A stretch of DNA of 5,073 nucleotides from Ruminococcus sp. GTDB taxonomy: Bacteria; Bacillota; Clostridia; Oscillospirales; Ruminococcaceae. Of the stretch, positions 4,997-5,073 are shown one piece after another (the stretch's first letter is position 1; every line of letters begins with the position of its first letter). Below the pieces are notes generated by a model that saw only the letters and a program-made list of their open reading frames with translations, did no database searches and was not told the DNA's origin. Where the stretch lies: contig DNLQ01000262.1 in assembly GCA_003488415.1 (NCBI GenBank), positions 1 through 5,073 of the forward strand. The letters run 5' to 3'. The position numbers and the translations under genes are program-made.

Positions 4997-5073
4997 CGAT
5001 TGTTTACCTGTAAATATTCTTTCTTATTGTATCGTTTTACATTTATTTACAGAATAAAATCTTTATTTCCTGG
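4997..5073. other. AT-rich intergenic tail, no gene seen
   Basis: This stretch to the window edge holds no credible coding frame. It contains TTTACctGTAAA (5003-5014), a small inverted repeat, and two further TTTAC copies at 5036-5040 and 5046-5050. The AT richness suits a promoter region for a gene beyond the window, but no convincing -35/-10 pair was found on either strand. Confidence 0.4.

Overview
The window looks like ordinary chromosome from a Gram-positive member of the Clostridia, most likely a Ruminococcus-like Oscillospiraceae bacterium. The reasons are strong AAAGGAGG-type ribosome binding sites, a perfect sigma-A-type promoter, short intergenic gaps with Rho-independent-type hairpins, and a gene pairing a SpoIID-like domain with clostridial-style peptidoglycan-binding repeats. 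The genus is an inference from general family resemblance, not from a search. No mobile element, CRISPR array, tRNA or rRNA is visible.

Layout. (1) Positions 1-199, + strand: the 3' end of a gene for a small protein with a C-terminal CxxC half of a zinc ribbon. It runs straight into (2) glmU (203-1594, +), the bifunctional enzyme that makes UDP-GlcNAc, the precursor of peptidoglycan. (3) A hairpin at 1602-1643 with an A-tract on one side and a T-tract on the other sits between glmU and the convergent genes, and can stop transcription from both sides. (4) A tight three-gene minus-strand operon is transcribed from about 4333 down to 1652. In transcription order it encodes an acidic, disordered protein with a C-terminal beta-sandwich domain (3606-4313), a SpoIID-like protein with three peptidoglycan-binding domains (2198-3592), and a small protein made of two more such domains (1652-2182). 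(5) A 165-base divergent region (4314-4478) holds a perfect TTGACA-N17-TATAAT promoter facing right, a weaker candidate promoter facing left that resembles forespore sigma-F sites, and an imperfect palindrome between them. (6) A small four-helix membrane protein (4479-4934, +) is followed by a 14-bp perfect hairpin. (7) The last 77 bases are AT-rich with no gene.

How the genes fit together. glmU supplies peptidoglycan precursor, and the operon encodes proteins expected to bind or cut peptidoglycan, so the region has a loose cell-wall theme. The two parts are convergent and so probably separately regulated. The most intriguing point is that none of the three operon proteins has a signal peptide or membrane anchor, although five peptidoglycan-binding domains and a SpoIID-like fold belong outside the cytoplasm. 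A sporulation role (mother cell or forespore) is one explanation, not shown by the sequence.
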